Numbered from the stretch's first letter, positions 9,624-18,538 are shown. The stretch: DNA of 64,000 nucleotides from JBKHXF01 sp046566145 (GCA_046566145.1 JBKHXF010000032.1:62001-126000), one strand, 5' to 3'. The notes: a model not told the origin generated them from the letters alone. Translations and numbers: made by a program.

Positions 9624-10834
9624 GCTCGACGACCACCCCGACGGCCGGCGACTCGGTCCTCGGCGACGAGCACGGCGGGCTGCTCGAGCGACCGGTCAGC
9701 CGGCGCACGACGCCCAGCGAGCGGGCGCGCCGGCGGCTGCGTGGCCGCCCCGAGCTGTACACGGCGTACGCGCAGGACATGTCCCTGCTCAACACGCCCG
9801 CGAAGCGCAACTCGGTGCTGGCGATCTGCGCCTTCGCGCTGTGGATGGCGTTCGTGCTGCCCAACGACCTCGTGGTGCTGTTCGCCACCGCGTTCGCCCT
9901 GTGCATCGGCGCGATCGGCCTGAACATCGTCACCGGCTACGCCGGCCAGGTGTCGCTTGGGCACGCGTTCTTCGTCGGCCTCGGCGCGTACACGGGTGCG
10001 ATCCTGTCCGGTCCGACCGACGGGCGCCTGCTCGGGTTCGGCCTGACCGAGATCTGGATCTGGCTGCCCGCGGCGGGCGTGGTGGCCGCGGTGGCCGGGC
10101 TGGCCGTGGCGCCGCTCGCCCTGAGGCTCAAGGGCCTCTACCTCGCGATCGTGACCCTCGGGCTCGTGTTCGTCGGGGACCACGTCTTCAAGGAGGCGAA
10201 GACCCTCACCGGCGGTGCCGGCGTCGGCCGCTCGGCCGCCGTGCCGTCCATCGGTGGCGTCCGCCTCGACCTCGACGGTGCCCTCTTCGGGGTCTTCCTC
10301 AGCAAGGGCCAGAAACTCTACCTGCTGGCCTTCCTGCTGCTGGTCATCGCCGCGGTCATCGGGCGCAACCTCGCGCGCAGCGACCTGGGCCGCTCGTTCT
10401 CCGCCGTCCGTGACCGCGACATCGCGGCCGAGGTCATCGGCGTGAACCTGACCCGCGCCAAGGTCCTCGCGTTCGGCATCAGCTCCTTCTACGCCGGCGT
10501 GTGCGGGGCGCTGCTGTTCACCATCACCGGGTTCATCGAGCCCGGCTCGCTGAACCTGCTGCTGAGCGTGCGGTTCATCGCCATGATCCTCGTCGGCGGG
10601 GTCGCCACGATCTCCGGCTCGATCATGGGTGCCCTGTTCATCGGGACCCTCGGTCGGGTGAGCCGCGACCTCGCGACCCAGCTGCCGTCGGCCATCGCGC
10701 TCTCGCCCGAGCTGCTCGAGGCGCTGCTCTACGGGGTGCTCATCATCGGGTTCCTCATCCTCGAGCCGCGCGGCCTGTTCGGCATCTGGCTGCGGGTGCG
10801 CAACTACTGGAAGGGCTGGCCCTTCTCGTACTGA
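9620..10834 (+). CDS. livM: ABC transporter permease, LivM-like
   Basis: The 404-residue permease pairs with LivH. The first 65 residues or so are a polar, Arg-rich cytoplasmic extension (TTPSERARRRLRGRPELY). The hydrophobic core then begins with the LivM hallmark GLNIVTGYAGQVSLGHAFFVGLGAYTGA region (about 100-125). The coupling loop RDRDIAAEVIGVNLTRAKVLAFGISSFYAGVCGAL is present. The ATG overlaps the livH stop by 4 nt. The protein ends with a short basic tail. Confidence 0.9.
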   Translation: MSSTTTPTAGDSVLGDEHGGLLERPVSRRTTPSERARRRLRGRPELYTAYAQDMSLLNTPAKRNSVLAICAFALWMAFVLPNDLVVLFATAFALCIGAIGLNIVTGYAGQVSLGHAFFVGLGAYTGAILSGPTDGRLLGFGLTEIWIWLPAAGVVAAVAGLAVAPLALRLKGLYLAIVTLGLVFVGDHVFKEAKTLTGGAGVGRSAAVPSIGGVRLDLDGALFGVFLSKGQKLYLLAFLLLVIAAVIGRNLARSDLGRSFSAVRDRDIAAEVIGVNLTRAKVLAFGISSFYAGVCGALLFTITGFIEPGSLNLLLSVRFIAMILVGGVATISGSIMGALFIGTLGRVSRDLATQLPSAIALSPELLEALLYGVLIIGFLILEPRGLFGIWLRVRNYWKGWPFSY

Positions 10835-10846
10835 TCCTCGAGACCT

Positions 10847-10862
10847 GCCCGCTCGTGCGGGC
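10847..10862 (+). terminator. Short hairpin between livM and the binding-protein gene
   Basis: GCCCGC-TCGT-GCGGGC forms a 6-bp stem just after livM, with no T-tract. It may only partly stop transcription or protect the upstream RNA 3' end. The function is uncertain. Confidence 0.3.
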
Positions 10863-10889
10863 GCGACCGTCCGTGGGTGGACTCCCGCC

Positions 10890-10911
10890 ACCTACGACCG
10901 CGGTCGTAGGT
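10890..10911. promoter_or_regulatory. Perfect 22-bp palindrome before the binding-protein gene
   Basis: The arm ACCTACGACCG is followed directly by its exact reverse complement, with no spacer. It lies 61 nt before the start codon and a TATGGT hexamer begins at its last base. This is a typical operator for a dimeric TetR- or GntR-type repressor. It is unrelated to the TCGTGG palindromes before livF, so the binding protein may be controlled separately from the rest of the operon. Confidence 0.55.
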
Positions 10912-10972
10912 ATGGTTGTCCACGGGAGAACCCAGGGAGCTCCGGGCACAGCCCGGGAAGGAGACACGCGGG

Positions 10973-12331
10973 ATGCGAACCATGAAGCTGCGCCGCACGT
11001 CGGCGCTCGCGGCGGCCGTCGCGCTCGCCCTCACCGCCTGTGGCGGTGACGGTGGCGACGCCGACCCGGGCGACACGGGCACCGAGGCGACCGGCACGGA
11101 GGACGACGGCGGCGACGGCGGTGACGTCACCACCGACGTCGGCGTCACCGCCGAGCCCTGCCCGAACGCCGTGAACCCGGACAACGGCTGCATCTACCTC
11201 GGCGTCATCTCGGACCTCACCGAGGGTCCGTTCGCCGCGCTGGCCGTGCCGATCACCGACGCCCAGAAGGCGTTCTGGAACCGCGTCAACGAGAACGGTG
11301 GCATCGGCGGCGCGTACGACGTCGACATCACCACCTACACGCGCGACAACAAGTACAACCCCGAGATCCACAACCAGGTCTACCAGGAGATCAAGCCCAA
11401 CATCCTGGCCCTGGCGCAGACCCTCGGCTCGCCGACCACGGCCGCGATCCTCGACGACCTCAAGGCGTCGAGCATCGTCGCCGCCCCGGCGTCGTGGACC
11501 TCGGCGTGGGACTTCGAGGACGTCATCCTCGAGTCCGGCAACAACTACTGCGTCGAGTCGATCAACGCGCTCGACTTCCTCAACGCCGAGGCGGAGATCT
11601 CGTCCGTCCTCGCGGTCCACTACCCCGGTGACTACGGCGCCGACGGTGCCGCCGGCGCCAAGCTGTGGGCCGACGCCAACGGGGTCGACTTCGCGTCCGT
11701 CGAGCAGGCCCCCGGTGGCCAGCCCGTCGACGCCGCGGTCGGCGCGATCCTCCAGCAGCAGCCCGACGTCGTCGTGATCACCACGGCGCCGACCGAGCTC
11801 GCCCAAATCGTGGGTGGCGCGGCCGCGCAGGGCTTCACCGGTCGCTTCCTCGGCAACAGCCCGACGTGGAACCCGGCGCTGCTCCAGTCGCCGGCGGCCG
11901 ACGCGCTGACGGCGCTCTACACCAACGGTGGGCCCTGGCCGTCGTTCGGTACCGACACGCCCGGCCACACCGCCATGCGTGAGGCCCTCGGCGACGTCAA
12001 CGGCAACGACGGCTACACCTCCGGCTGGGCCTGGAGCTACCCGCTCCTCGCCGCGCTCGAGGCGGCCTACGACTCGGGTGACCTGACGCGGGCGGGCGTG
12101 CTCGCCGCCGTCTCGACGCTCGACTCGGTCGACTACGAGGGCATGCTGCCCGCCGAGGCCGGGAACTTCACCGGTGACCCGGCGGACCAGTTCACCAAGG
12201 TGACCGCCATCGGTCGTCCCGACGCGGAGGTCGGCTCCGGTCTGACCACCGTGGAGACCGCCTTCACCGGCGACACGCTCGCGGGCATCACGTTCGACGG
12301 ACCGTGCTTCCAGACGGTCTCGCTCGACTGA
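10973..12331 (+). CDS. ABC transporter substrate-binding lipoprotein (type 1 fold, Peripla_BP_6-like)
   Basis: The 452-residue protein starts MRTMKLRRTSALAAAVALAL and has the lipobox LTAC with Cys23. A Gly/Asp/Thr-rich linker follows to about residue 65, so it should be lipid-anchored on the outer face. The mature part resembles the leucine/amide-binding family (LGVISDLTEGPFAALAVPITDAQKAFWNRVNENGGIGG is the typical first lobe start). AAGGAG lies 9 nt before the ATG; a second ATG at 10982 is less well placed. It completes the importer encoded upstream, but a palindrome, a hairpin and 138 nt separate it from livM. The ligand is unknown. Confidence 0.9.
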   Translation: MRTMKLRRTSALAAAVALALTACGGDGGDADPGDTGTEATGTEDDGGDGGDVTTDVGVTAEPCPNAVNPDNGCIYLGVISDLTEGPFAALAVPITDAQKAFWNRVNENGGIGGAYDVDITTYTRDNKYNPEIHNQVYQEIKPNILALAQTLGSPTTAAILDDLKASSIVAAPASWTSAWDFEDVILESGNNYCVESINALDFLNAEAEISSVLAVHYPGDYGADGAAGAKLWADANGVDFASVEQAPGGQPVDAAVGAILQQQPDVVVITTAPTELAQIVGGAAAQGFTGRFLGNSPTWNPALLQSPAADALTALYTNGGPWPSFGTDTPGHTAMREALGDVNGNDGYTSGWAWSYPLLAALEAAYDSGDLTRAGVLAAVSTLDSVDYEGMLPAEAGNFTGDPADQFTKVTAIGRPDAEVGSGLTTVETAFTGDTLAGITFDGPCFQTVSLD

Positions 12332-12354
12332 GCCCACCGGCACCACGCAGCACC

Positions 12355-12385
12355 CCGCGGGGGCGGCCATCGGCCGCCCCCGCGG
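12355..12385 (+). terminator. Intrinsic terminator-like hairpin after the liv operon
   Basis: A perfect 14-bp GC stem (arm CCGCGGGGGCGGCC) with loop ATC lies 23 nt after the stop codon. There is no T-tract, as is common in very GC-rich actinobacteria. Confidence 0.7.
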
Positions 12386-12518
12386 TGCGTCGGGCCGTTC
12401 CCGGTCGCGCCGGGGCGATGAGGGCATCCTCACCGCCGGCTCACCGTCGCGTGGGGTCGCGCCACCACCCTGCCGCCCGACGCGCCTGACCCGCCCACCG
12501 ACCGACGCCGAGGACCTC

Positions 12519-13790
12519 GTGGACCCCGCCCTCCCCGCCGCCGCCCCGCTCGCCACCGACGCCGCCGGCGACCTGCTCGCCGTCGCCATCGGGACCGCGG
12601 GGGTCGAGCTCGCCCGGTGGCGGCTGCGCACGGTCGAGCACGGTCCCGGCCGAGCCGTGTCGTGCGTCTACGAGGCCACCCTGGCCGGCACCCGCGCCCA
12701 GCTCGGGCTCCCCGTGGACGCCGAGGGTGGCCTCGAGCCGGACGCGCCGGCGGTCCGCGAGGTCCTGCTCGTCGCGCACGTGTCGTCCCGGCCCGTCCCC
12801 GCCGGCGCGGTCCGCCTCGAGACCGCCGCCGGCGAGGTGCACGTCTGGCGGTTCCCGGAGGACCCCTACCTGCCCGGCCTGCCGTCGGCGATCTCGCCCG
12901 CCCGCGTCCGGGAGCTGCTCGACGCGCTCGGGGCACCCGCCGGCCGGGTGCGGCTGACCACCCCGTCGTACCGGCCCAGCCGGCGCGCCGTCGTGCGAGT
13001 GGAGGTCGCCGGCGCGACGGACGCGGCCGCCGTGCTCTACCTCAAGCTCGTCGGCGGGGCGGACGCCGACCAGGTCGCGCGGCGCGCGACCCGGCTCGCC
13101 GACGCGCACGCCCGGCTCGTCGGGCACGTGCCCGCGCCGGCGGTGGTCGGGACCGCGGCGCGGCAGGGCATCGTCGCCCTGCGCGCTGTGACGGGCACGA
13201 CCCTGCGGGCGTCACTGCTGGCCGGCGAGGTCCCCGTCGACCCCGCCGACCTCGTCGCGATGTCGACCGCGCTCGCCGACGCCCCGGTGCGCGAGCACGA
13301 CGGGCCACGCCGCTACGCCGACCCGCGCCGCCACGTCGACGTGCTCGCCCGGCACCTGCCCGAGCGCGCCGACGAGCTGCGCCGCCTCGCCGACCTCGCC
13401 GCGGACGTCGACGGCCCCGAGGTCGGCGTGCACGGCGACCTTCACGACGGGCAGGTGCTGCACGACGCCGCCGGCGCGATCACCGGGCTGCTCGACGTCG
13501 ACGGGGCCGGTCGTGGTCTGCAGGCGCAGGACCTCGGGTGGCTCGTCGCGCACGTCGAGGCCGCCGGACACGTGGACGGCACGGTCGCCGACGCGGCCGA
13601 GGCGTACGCGGCGCGGCTGGTCGAGGCCGCGGTCCCGGTCGTCGGGGCGACGCCGTTGGCCCGCGCCGCCGCCGGCGCGTGGCTGGCGCTCGCCACGGGC
13701 CCGTACCGCGCGCAGGAGCCCGGGTGGGAGCAGGAGACCGCCGCCCGGGTCGACCGCGCCGCCGCGTGGCTGGCGCGCGGGGCCACGTGA
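12519..13790 (+). CDS. Phosphotransferase-family protein (APH-like)
   Basis: The 423-residue protein has an aminoglycoside phosphotransferase-like kinase fold in its second half. HGDLHDGQ at 305-312 is the Brenner-type catalytic motif, but the usual metal-binding Asn is replaced (DGQ rather than xxN). LLDVDGAGRG follows as the DFG-like metal-binding Asp. The N-terminal third (to about 150) is an Ala/Val-rich region like the N-lobe of uncharacterised APH proteins. Small-molecule kinase activity is the family role; the substrate is unknown, and antibiotic resistance should not be assumed. The start GTG at 12519 is the first plausible one; 12386-12518 upstream shows nothing clear. Confidence 0.75.
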   Translation: MDPALPAAAPLATDAAGDLLAVAIGTAGVELARWRLRTVEHGPGRAVSCVYEATLAGTRAQLGLPVDAEGGLEPDAPAVREVLLVAHVSSRPVPAGAVRLETAAGEVHVWRFPEDPYLPGLPSAISPARVRELLDALGAPAGRVRLTTPSYRPSRRAVVRVEVAGATDAAAVLYLKLVGGADADQVARRATRLADAHARLVGHVPAPAVVGTAARQGIVALRAVTGTTLRASLLAGEVPVDPADLVAMSTALADAPVREHDGPRRYADPRRHVDVLARHLPERADELRRLADLAADVDGPEVGVHGDLHDGQVLHDAAGAITGLLDVDGAGRGLQAQDLGWLVAHVEAAGHVDGTVADAAEAYAARLVEAAVPVVGATPLARAAAGAWLALATGPYRAQEPGWEQETAARVDRAAAWLARGAT

Positions 13791-13937
13791 CCCCCCGACC
13801 CGACCCACCCTGAGGTGCAGGGGTCCGGCTCCGGGTGGTCCCTACTCGACGGGCGTCATCGCGTGCACCACGATGGTGGCACGGCACGCGGCCACGTCGG
13901 CCGGTGCGACGACGCCACGCAGGATGGGACGACCCAC

Positions 13938-14423
13938 ATGGACGGCACGCAGGACGGCACGAACGACCCCGGCGCGACCGCCGGCGGCACCCCGCAGGAC
14001 CCGACCGGCGGCGCGACCCCGCCGCCGCCCCCGCCGGCGTGGTCCGCGCCGGCGGCCGCACCGCGAGGGGTGCCGGCCGACTCGCGCAACTGGGCCATGG
14101 GTGCCCACCTCTCGGCGATCCTCGGCTTCACCATCATCGGCCCGCTCGTGGTGTGGCTCGTGAAGAAGGACACCGACGAGTTCGTCGCCCACCACGCCCG
14201 GGAGGCGCTGAACTTCAACATCACGATGGCGATCGCGACGGTCGCCGGGGTCGTGCTCGGGGGGCTCCTCGCGCTCGTGACCCTCGGGATCGGGTTGATC
14301 GTGCTGATCCCGGCCGGGCTGGTGGTCATCGGCGCGTACTACGTGCTGTCGATCATCGCCTGCGTGAAGGCCGCCGGCGGCGAGGGTTACCGCTACCCCT
14401 TCACGATCCGCCTCGTCACCTGA
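13938..14423 (+). CDS. DUF4870 membrane protein
   Basis: The 161-residue protein has a Gly/Pro/Thr-rich N-terminal tail (to about 52). The DUF4870 core then shows WAMGAHLSAILGF, WLVKKDTDEFVAHHAREALNFNIT and two or three membrane segments up to about 145, ending EGYRYPFTIRLVT. The HHAREALNFN stretch is the family hallmark. DUF4870 is a small Tic20-like membrane family with no settled function. The ATG at 13938 was chosen since the longer GTG start at 13815 adds sequence without the compositional bias of real coding DNA. A strong terminator follows. Confidence 0.85.
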   Translation: MDGTQDGTNDPGATAGGTPQDPTGGATPPPPPPAWSAPAAAPRGVPADSRNWAMGAHLSAILGFTIIGPLVVWLVKKDTDEFVAHHAREALNFNITMAIATVAGVVLGGLLALVTLGIGLIVLIPAGLVVIGAYYVLSIIACVKAAGGEGYRYPFTIRLVT

Positions 14424-14445
14424 CCGGACCACGCCGCTGCCCCCA

Positions 14446-14472
14446 CGACGCCCCCGCCCCGCGGGGGCGTCG
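14446..14472 (+). terminator. Terminator-like hairpin after the DUF4870 gene
   Basis: A 12-bp stem (core ACGCCCCCGC / GCGGGGGCGT) with a CCC loop lies 22 nt after the stop and just before the likely pcrA promoter. Confidence 0.65.
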
Positions 14473-14483
14473 GGCGTCTCGGC

Positions 14484-14489
14484 TACCCT
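14484..14489 (+). promoter_or_regulatory. -10-like TACCCT before pcrA
   Basis: TACCCT follows directly on the terminator hairpin and lies 81 nt before the pcrA start. The same hexamer precedes the genes at 23185 and 30514. No clear -35 is seen. Confidence 0.35.
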
Positions 14490-14570
14490 CGGTCAGAACA
14501 GGTGTTCGCACCCCAGCACCCGCTCGACCGACGCCCGACCCACGCCCGCCCGACCGCCACGAGGCCCCGC

Positions 14571-16832
14571 GTGCCCGACGCCGCCCAGCCCGCGACCGAC
14601 CGGCTCAGCGCCGCGATCGAGCGTGCCCAGGCACGCGCCGGCGGTGGTCCGGCACCGGCACCGGCGAGCCTGCTGGACGGCCTCAACGACGCCCAGCGCG
14701 ACGCGGTCACCACGGTCGACGGGCCCGTGCTGTGCATCGCCGGCGCCGGTTCCGGCAAGACCCGCGTCCTCACCAACCGCATCGCCTGGCTGGTGCGCGA
14801 GCACGGCGTGAGCCCCTTCGAGATCCTCGCGATCACGTTCACCAACAAGGCCGCGAACGAGATGGTCGAGCGGGTCGGCCACCTCGTGGGGGACCGGCTC
14901 TCGACCCGCATGTGGGTCACGACGTTCCACAAGGCCTGCGTGCGGATCCTGCGCAAGGAGCTGCACCGGCTCGGCTACCAGCGCGGCTTCACCATCTACG
15001 ACGCGCAGGACTCCCATCGCCTCGTCAAGGCCGTCTGCAAGGACCTGGGCGTCGACGACCGCAAGCTCTCCCCGCGCGCGATCCAGCACGAGATCTCGCG
15101 CGCGAAGGACGAGCTGGTCGACTTCGAGACCTACCGGACCCGGGCGCAGGGCTGGCCCGAGACGGTCGTGGCCGACGTGTACCGCGACTACCAGCAGCGC
15201 CTGCTGCAGGCCAACGCGCTCGACTTCGACGACCTCATCGTCAAGACCGTGGAGCTGTTCCAGCTCTTCCCGGGCGTGCTGGAGCACTGGCAGCAGCGCT
15301 TCCGCTACGTGATGGTCGACGAGTACCAGGACACCAACCGGGCGCAGTACCACCTGGTGAACCTGCTCGCGGCCGGGCATCGCAACCTCATGGTCGTCGG
15401 TGACGCCGACCAGGCCATCTTCGCGTTCCGCGGGGCCACCATCCAGAACCTGCTGGACTTCGAGGCGGACTTCCCCGACGCGACCGTCATCCCGCTGACC
15501 CGCAACTACCGCTCGACGCAGCACATCCTCGACGCGGCGAACGCGGTCATCGCGAACAACGCGCGCCGCAAGCCCAAGGACCTCTGGACCGACCGCGGCG
15601 CCGGCCCCCGGTTGGTGCGCTACCACGCCGACGACGAGCACGACGAGGCCGCCTGGATCGCGGAGGAGGTCGAGCGCCTGCGTCGGGAGGACGAGGTCGG
15701 CTTCGACGACGTCGCGCTGCTGTACCGCACCAACGCCCAGTCGCGGGTGCTCGAGGAGGTGTTCGTCCGCGTCGGCACCCCCTACCGGGTCATCGGCGGC
15801 GTCCGCTTCTACGAGCGGCGCGAGGTCAAGGACGTCCTCGCCTACGCGCGGCTGCTGGTGAACCCCGCCGACGACGTCTCCGCCCGCCGGGTCATCAACG
15901 TCCCGCGTCGGGGCATCGGCCAGCGCACCGAGGAGGCCCTCGAGCGCCACGCCCGCCGCGAGGGCGTGCCGTTCCTCGAGGCCTGCCGGGCCGCCGAGCA
16001 CGTCCCCGACCTCGGCCCGCGGGCCGTCGCCTCCGTCACCGCCTTCGTCGACCTGCTCGACCTGCTGCGGACCCTCGGTGAGGAGGGCACCTCGGTGCCG
16101 GACCTCATCGAGGAGATCTGGACGCGCACGGGCTACATGGAGGAGCTGCAGGCGGAGCGCACCATCGAGGCCCTCGGTCGCGAGGAGAACCTGCGGGAGC
16201 TCCGCTCGGTGGCCGTCGAGCACGCCGAGCGGGTGGGGCCCGACGCCGACCTGCTCGGGTTCCTCGAGTCCGTGACGCTCGTGAGCGAGCAGGACCAGCT
16301 CGAGGGGGCCGACGAGGGGCAGGTCACCCTCATGACGCTGCACAACGCGAAGGGGCTCGAGTTCCCGGTCGTGTTCCTCGTCGGGTTGGAGGACGGGGTC
16401 TTCCCCCACGTCCGCTCGCTGTCGGAGCCGGACGAGCTCGAGGAGGAGCGCCGGCTCGCGTACGTCGGGCTGACCCGCGCGCAGGACCGCCTCTACCTGA
16501 CCCACGCCGACCACCGCACCCTGTGGGGCGGCGCCTCCTACAACCCGCCGTCGCGGTTCCTCACCGAGATCCCGGCCCACCTGCTCGACGAGCGGTCGTC
16601 GAAGGGCGCGCCCGGCGGATCGGCGGCGAAGCGGGTCCGCGACCGCGAGGTCCTCGAGCTCGGCGGGGTCGAGTTCTCCGTGGGCGACCGGGTGGTGCAC
16701 CCGAAGTTCGGCGACGGGGTGATCCGCGCGCTCCAGGGCGAGGGGGAGAAGGCCGAGGCCACGGTCGACTTCGTCGGCGAGGCCGGGCGCAAGCACCTCA
16801 TCCTCGCGTACGCCCCGCTGGTGCGGGTGTGA
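14571..16832 (+). CDS. pcrA: ATP-dependent DNA helicase PcrA/UvrD
   Basis: This SF1A 3'-5' helicase acts in nucleotide excision repair and replication fork maintenance. With the GTG at 14571 (GAGG 6 nt upstream) it has 753 residues, a normal PcrA length; a GTG at 14502 lacks a binding site. Motifs in order: Q motif LNDAQRDAV, Walker A AGAGSGKT (about 58-65), motif Ia AITFTNKAA, DEYQDT near 250, GDADQAIFAFRGA, NYRST, LMTLHNAKGLEF and VGLTRAQDRLYLTHA. The C-terminal VGDRVVHPKFGDGVI is the Tudor-like RNA polymerase-interacting module of UvrD/PcrA. The next gene follows 16 nt later. Confidence 0.95.
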   Translation: MPDAAQPATDRLSAAIERAQARAGGGPAPAPASLLDGLNDAQRDAVTTVDGPVLCIAGAGSGKTRVLTNRIAWLVREHGVSPFEILAITFTNKAANEMVERVGHLVGDRLSTRMWVTTFHKACVRILRKELHRLGYQRGFTIYDAQDSHRLVKAVCKDLGVDDRKLSPRAIQHEISRAKDELVDFETYRTRAQGWPETVVADVYRDYQQRLLQANALDFDDLIVKTVELFQLFPGVLEHWQQRFRYVMVDEYQDTNRAQYHLVNLLAAGHRNLMVVGDADQAIFAFRGATIQNLLDFEADFPDATVIPLTRNYRSTQHILDAANAVIANNARRKPKDLWTDRGAGPRLVRYHADDEHDEAAWIAEEVERLRREDEVGFDDVALLYRTNAQSRVLEEVFVRVGTPYRVIGGVRFYERREVKDVLAYARLLVNPADDVSARRVINVPRRGIGQRTEEALERHARREGVPFLEACRAAEHVPDLGPRAVASVTAFVDLLDLLRTLGEEGTSVPDLIEEIWTRTGYMEELQAERTIEALGREENLRELRSVAVEHAERVGPDADLLGFLESVTLVSEQDQLEGADEGQVTLMTLHNAKGLEFPVVFLVGLEDGVFPHVRSLSEPDELEEERRLAYVGLTRAQDRLYLTHADHRTLWGGASYNPPSRFLTEIPAHLLDERSSKGAPGGSAAKRVRDREVLELGGVEFSVGDRVVHPKFGDGVIRALQGEGEKAEATVDFVGEAGRKHLILAYAPLVRV

Positions 16833-16848
16833 GCCGGCGTCGCGCGTC

Positions 16849-17409
16849 GTGCTGACCGACCTGGGGGCGGCGCTCGCGGTCGTGTTCCTCGCGGAGCTCG
16901 GCGACAAGTCGAACCTGCTCGCGCTCGCCCTCGCCGCGCGCCACCCGGCGCGGCAGGTGCTCGCGGGTGTCGCGGCCGCGGCCGCCACCATGCTGGGGCT
17001 CGCCGTCCTCGTCGGTGGGGCGCTCGGCGCCGCGCTCCCGCGGGAGCCGGTCCAGCTCGTCGGCGGGCTGTTGTTCGTCGGCTTCGCCGTGTGGACCGCG
17101 AGGGACACCGGCGACGACACCGACGACGACGAGGTCGCCGAGCGGGGCGGCGGGTTCCTCACCACCTTCGCCACGTTCCTCGTGGCCGAGTTCGGCGACA
17201 AGACCATGCTGGCGACGCTCGCCCTGGCGACGACCCGGGACCCCGTGGCCACGTGGCTCGGCGCCACCGCCGGGATGGTCGCCACCAGCGCCCTCGCGGT
17301 CGCGCTCGGTGCCGGGCTCCGGGAGCGGCTGCCGGCCCGGGCCGTCCGGCTCGGCAGCGCGGCGCTGTTCCTCGCCGTCGGCATCGTGCTCCTCGTCGGG
17401 CTCCTCTGA
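16849..17409 (+). CDS. GDT1/UPF0016 (TMEM165-like) cation transporter
   Basis: The 186-residue membrane protein has two repeats, each carrying the hallmark E-x-G-D-(K/R)-(S/T): ELGDKS near residue 15 and EFGDKT near 116. About six hydrophobic segments surround them. The two halves are inserted in opposite orientation in the family. Characterised members move Mn2+ or Ca2+, bacterial ones mainly Mn2+. The central loop is very acidic (DTGDDTDDDEVAE). It sits 16 nt after pcrA, probably in the same transcript; no functional link is obvious. Confidence 0.9.
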   Translation: MLTDLGAALAVVFLAELGDKSNLLALALAARHPARQVLAGVAAAAATMLGLAVLVGGALGAALPREPVQLVGGLLFVGFAVWTARDTGDDTDDDEVAERGGGFLTTFATFLVAEFGDKTMLATLALATTRDPVATWLGATAGMVATSALAVALGAGLRERLPARAVRLGSAALFLAVGIVLLVGLL

Positions 17410-17529
17410 CCCGGCCGACTCGACGTGCGCCGGGCCGTCCGGGGTGGCAGGCTCGACGAACCCCCACCGCAGGCGCCCCCTCCCGCCCCGGCCCCCGCCG
17501 GCGGGCGCCCCGAGTCCTCGAGGTCCCCC

Positions 17530-17976
17530 GTGTCCGATCCCCACGTGTCCGGCCGCCGCGTGTCCGTGGAGCGCGTCATCGACGCGCCCCGCCAGGCCAT
17601 CTTCGACGTGCTCGCCGACCCGGCGATGCACCCGGTCATCGACGGCTCCGGCACGGTGAAGCGCGCGCGCGGCAACCCCGCCCGGCTCGGGATGGGCTCG
17701 CGGTTCTCGATGGACATGCGCATCGGGTTGCCGTACCTGATCCGCAACCGGGTGGTCGAGTTCGAGGAGGGCAGCCGGATCGCGTGGCGCCACTTCCACG
17801 GCCACCGCTGGCGCTACGAGCTCGAGGACGTCGACGGCGGGACCCTCGTGCGCGAGACCTTCGACTGGTCCACGGCGCGGTTCCCGCGCTACATCGAGAT
17901 GGCCGGCTTCCCGGAGAAGCACCCGCGGTCGATGGCCCGCACGCTCGAGCGGCTCGAGCAGCACGTCACCGGTTGA
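17530..17976 (+). CDS. SRPBCC (START-like) family protein
   Basis: The 148-residue protein has the pattern of polyketide cyclase/START-like proteins: VSVERVIDAPRQAIFDVLADPAMHPVIDGSG at the start, a central IRNRVVEFEEGSRIAWRHFHGHRWRYELE and a C-terminal helix SMARTLERLEQHV. These form a helix-grip fold with a hydrophobic cavity; the ligand is unknown. The GTG at 17530 has GAGG 7 nt upstream. It converges on the next gene. Confidence 0.85.
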   Translation: MSDPHVSGRRVSVERVIDAPRQAIFDVLADPAMHPVIDGSGTVKRARGNPARLGMGSRFSMDMRIGLPYLIRNRVVEFEEGSRIAWRHFHGHRWRYELEDVDGGTLVRETFDWSTARFPRYIEMAGFPEKHPRSMARTLERLEQHVTG

Positions 17977-18001
17977 GCCCCGGCGCCAGCACGGCGGGCG
18001 G

Positions 18002-18538
18002 TCAGGCGCAGGTGCCCGGCTCGTCGGTCGGCTCGGGCCCCGGCAGCGTCCGGGTCGGGTCGGCGTAGAGCTCGCCGTCCACGGCCACCGACGGCAGCGT
18101 CGACAGCGAGCGTGCGCCGGCGGTGCCTCGTCCGGTCACGAGCCACACGTCCGTGCCGTCGGTCAGGCGGTTGCTGCCCTCGCAGTAGACGAGCCCGCCG
18201 TCGAGGCCCTCGACGTCGAAGACCCGCACCGTGCCGCCCGCGGTCACGATTGCGACGTCGCGTCCGCCGACCGAGCCGACCGTGACCGGCGCCGCCGCGG
18301 TCAGTCCGCCCGGTACGAGCTCGAACGGGGGGCCGGGGGGCGCGCCGGCGGAGCGCAGGAACAGCACCCCGGCGACCAGCACGACCACGCCGGCGAGGAC
18401 GGCGGCGACGAGCCACTGCAGCCCGAGCGGTGCCCGGAGCACGATCTTCCGGGCGCGCTTCGAGGCCCGCTCCGGCAGGTAGCCGGACGGACCGAAGTCG
18501 GGCCGCTCGGTCGGGTCGGTCGGGTCGTCGTCGCGCAT
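18002..18538 (-). CDS. Hypothetical single-span membrane protein
   Basis: I do not recognise a family. The 178-residue protein has a charged N-terminus (DDDPTDPTERPDFG) and a basic stretch (ERASKRARKI). One membrane segment follows (about 41-62, LQWLVAAVLAGVVVLVAGVLFL). An outer domain of about 115 residues has the short strand pattern VTVGSVGGRDVAIVTAGGTVRVFDVEG. Two cysteines there (YCEGSN and the C-terminal TCA) could form a disulfide outside. Topology should be N-in, C-out. It diverges from the acylase gene. Confidence 0.65.
   Translation of the reverse strand: MRDDDPTDPTERPDFGPSGYLPERASKRARKIVLRAPLGLQWLVAAVLAGVVVLVAGVLFLRSAGAPPGPPFELVPGGLTAAAPVTVGSVGGRDVAIVTAGGTVRVFDVEGLDGGLVYCEGSNRLTDGTDVWLVTGRGTAGARSLSTLPSVAVDGELYADPTRTLPGPEPTDEPGTCA

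Noticed and set aside
12421..12440. Small inverted repeat TGAGG-GCAT-CCTCA before the phosphotransferase gene
   Set aside because: The arms are only 5 bp, and such matches are expected by chance in this DNA.
12519..13790. Aminoglycoside resistance gene
   Set aside because: The APH-like fold is shared by many kinases of ordinary metabolites, and the metal-binding Asn is altered. Resistance is not supported.
14493..17747. A 1084-residue minus-strand frame opposite pcrA
   Set aside because: It is antisense to pcrA and the GDT1-type gene, with no recognisable domain and Arg/Val/Gly-rich composition.
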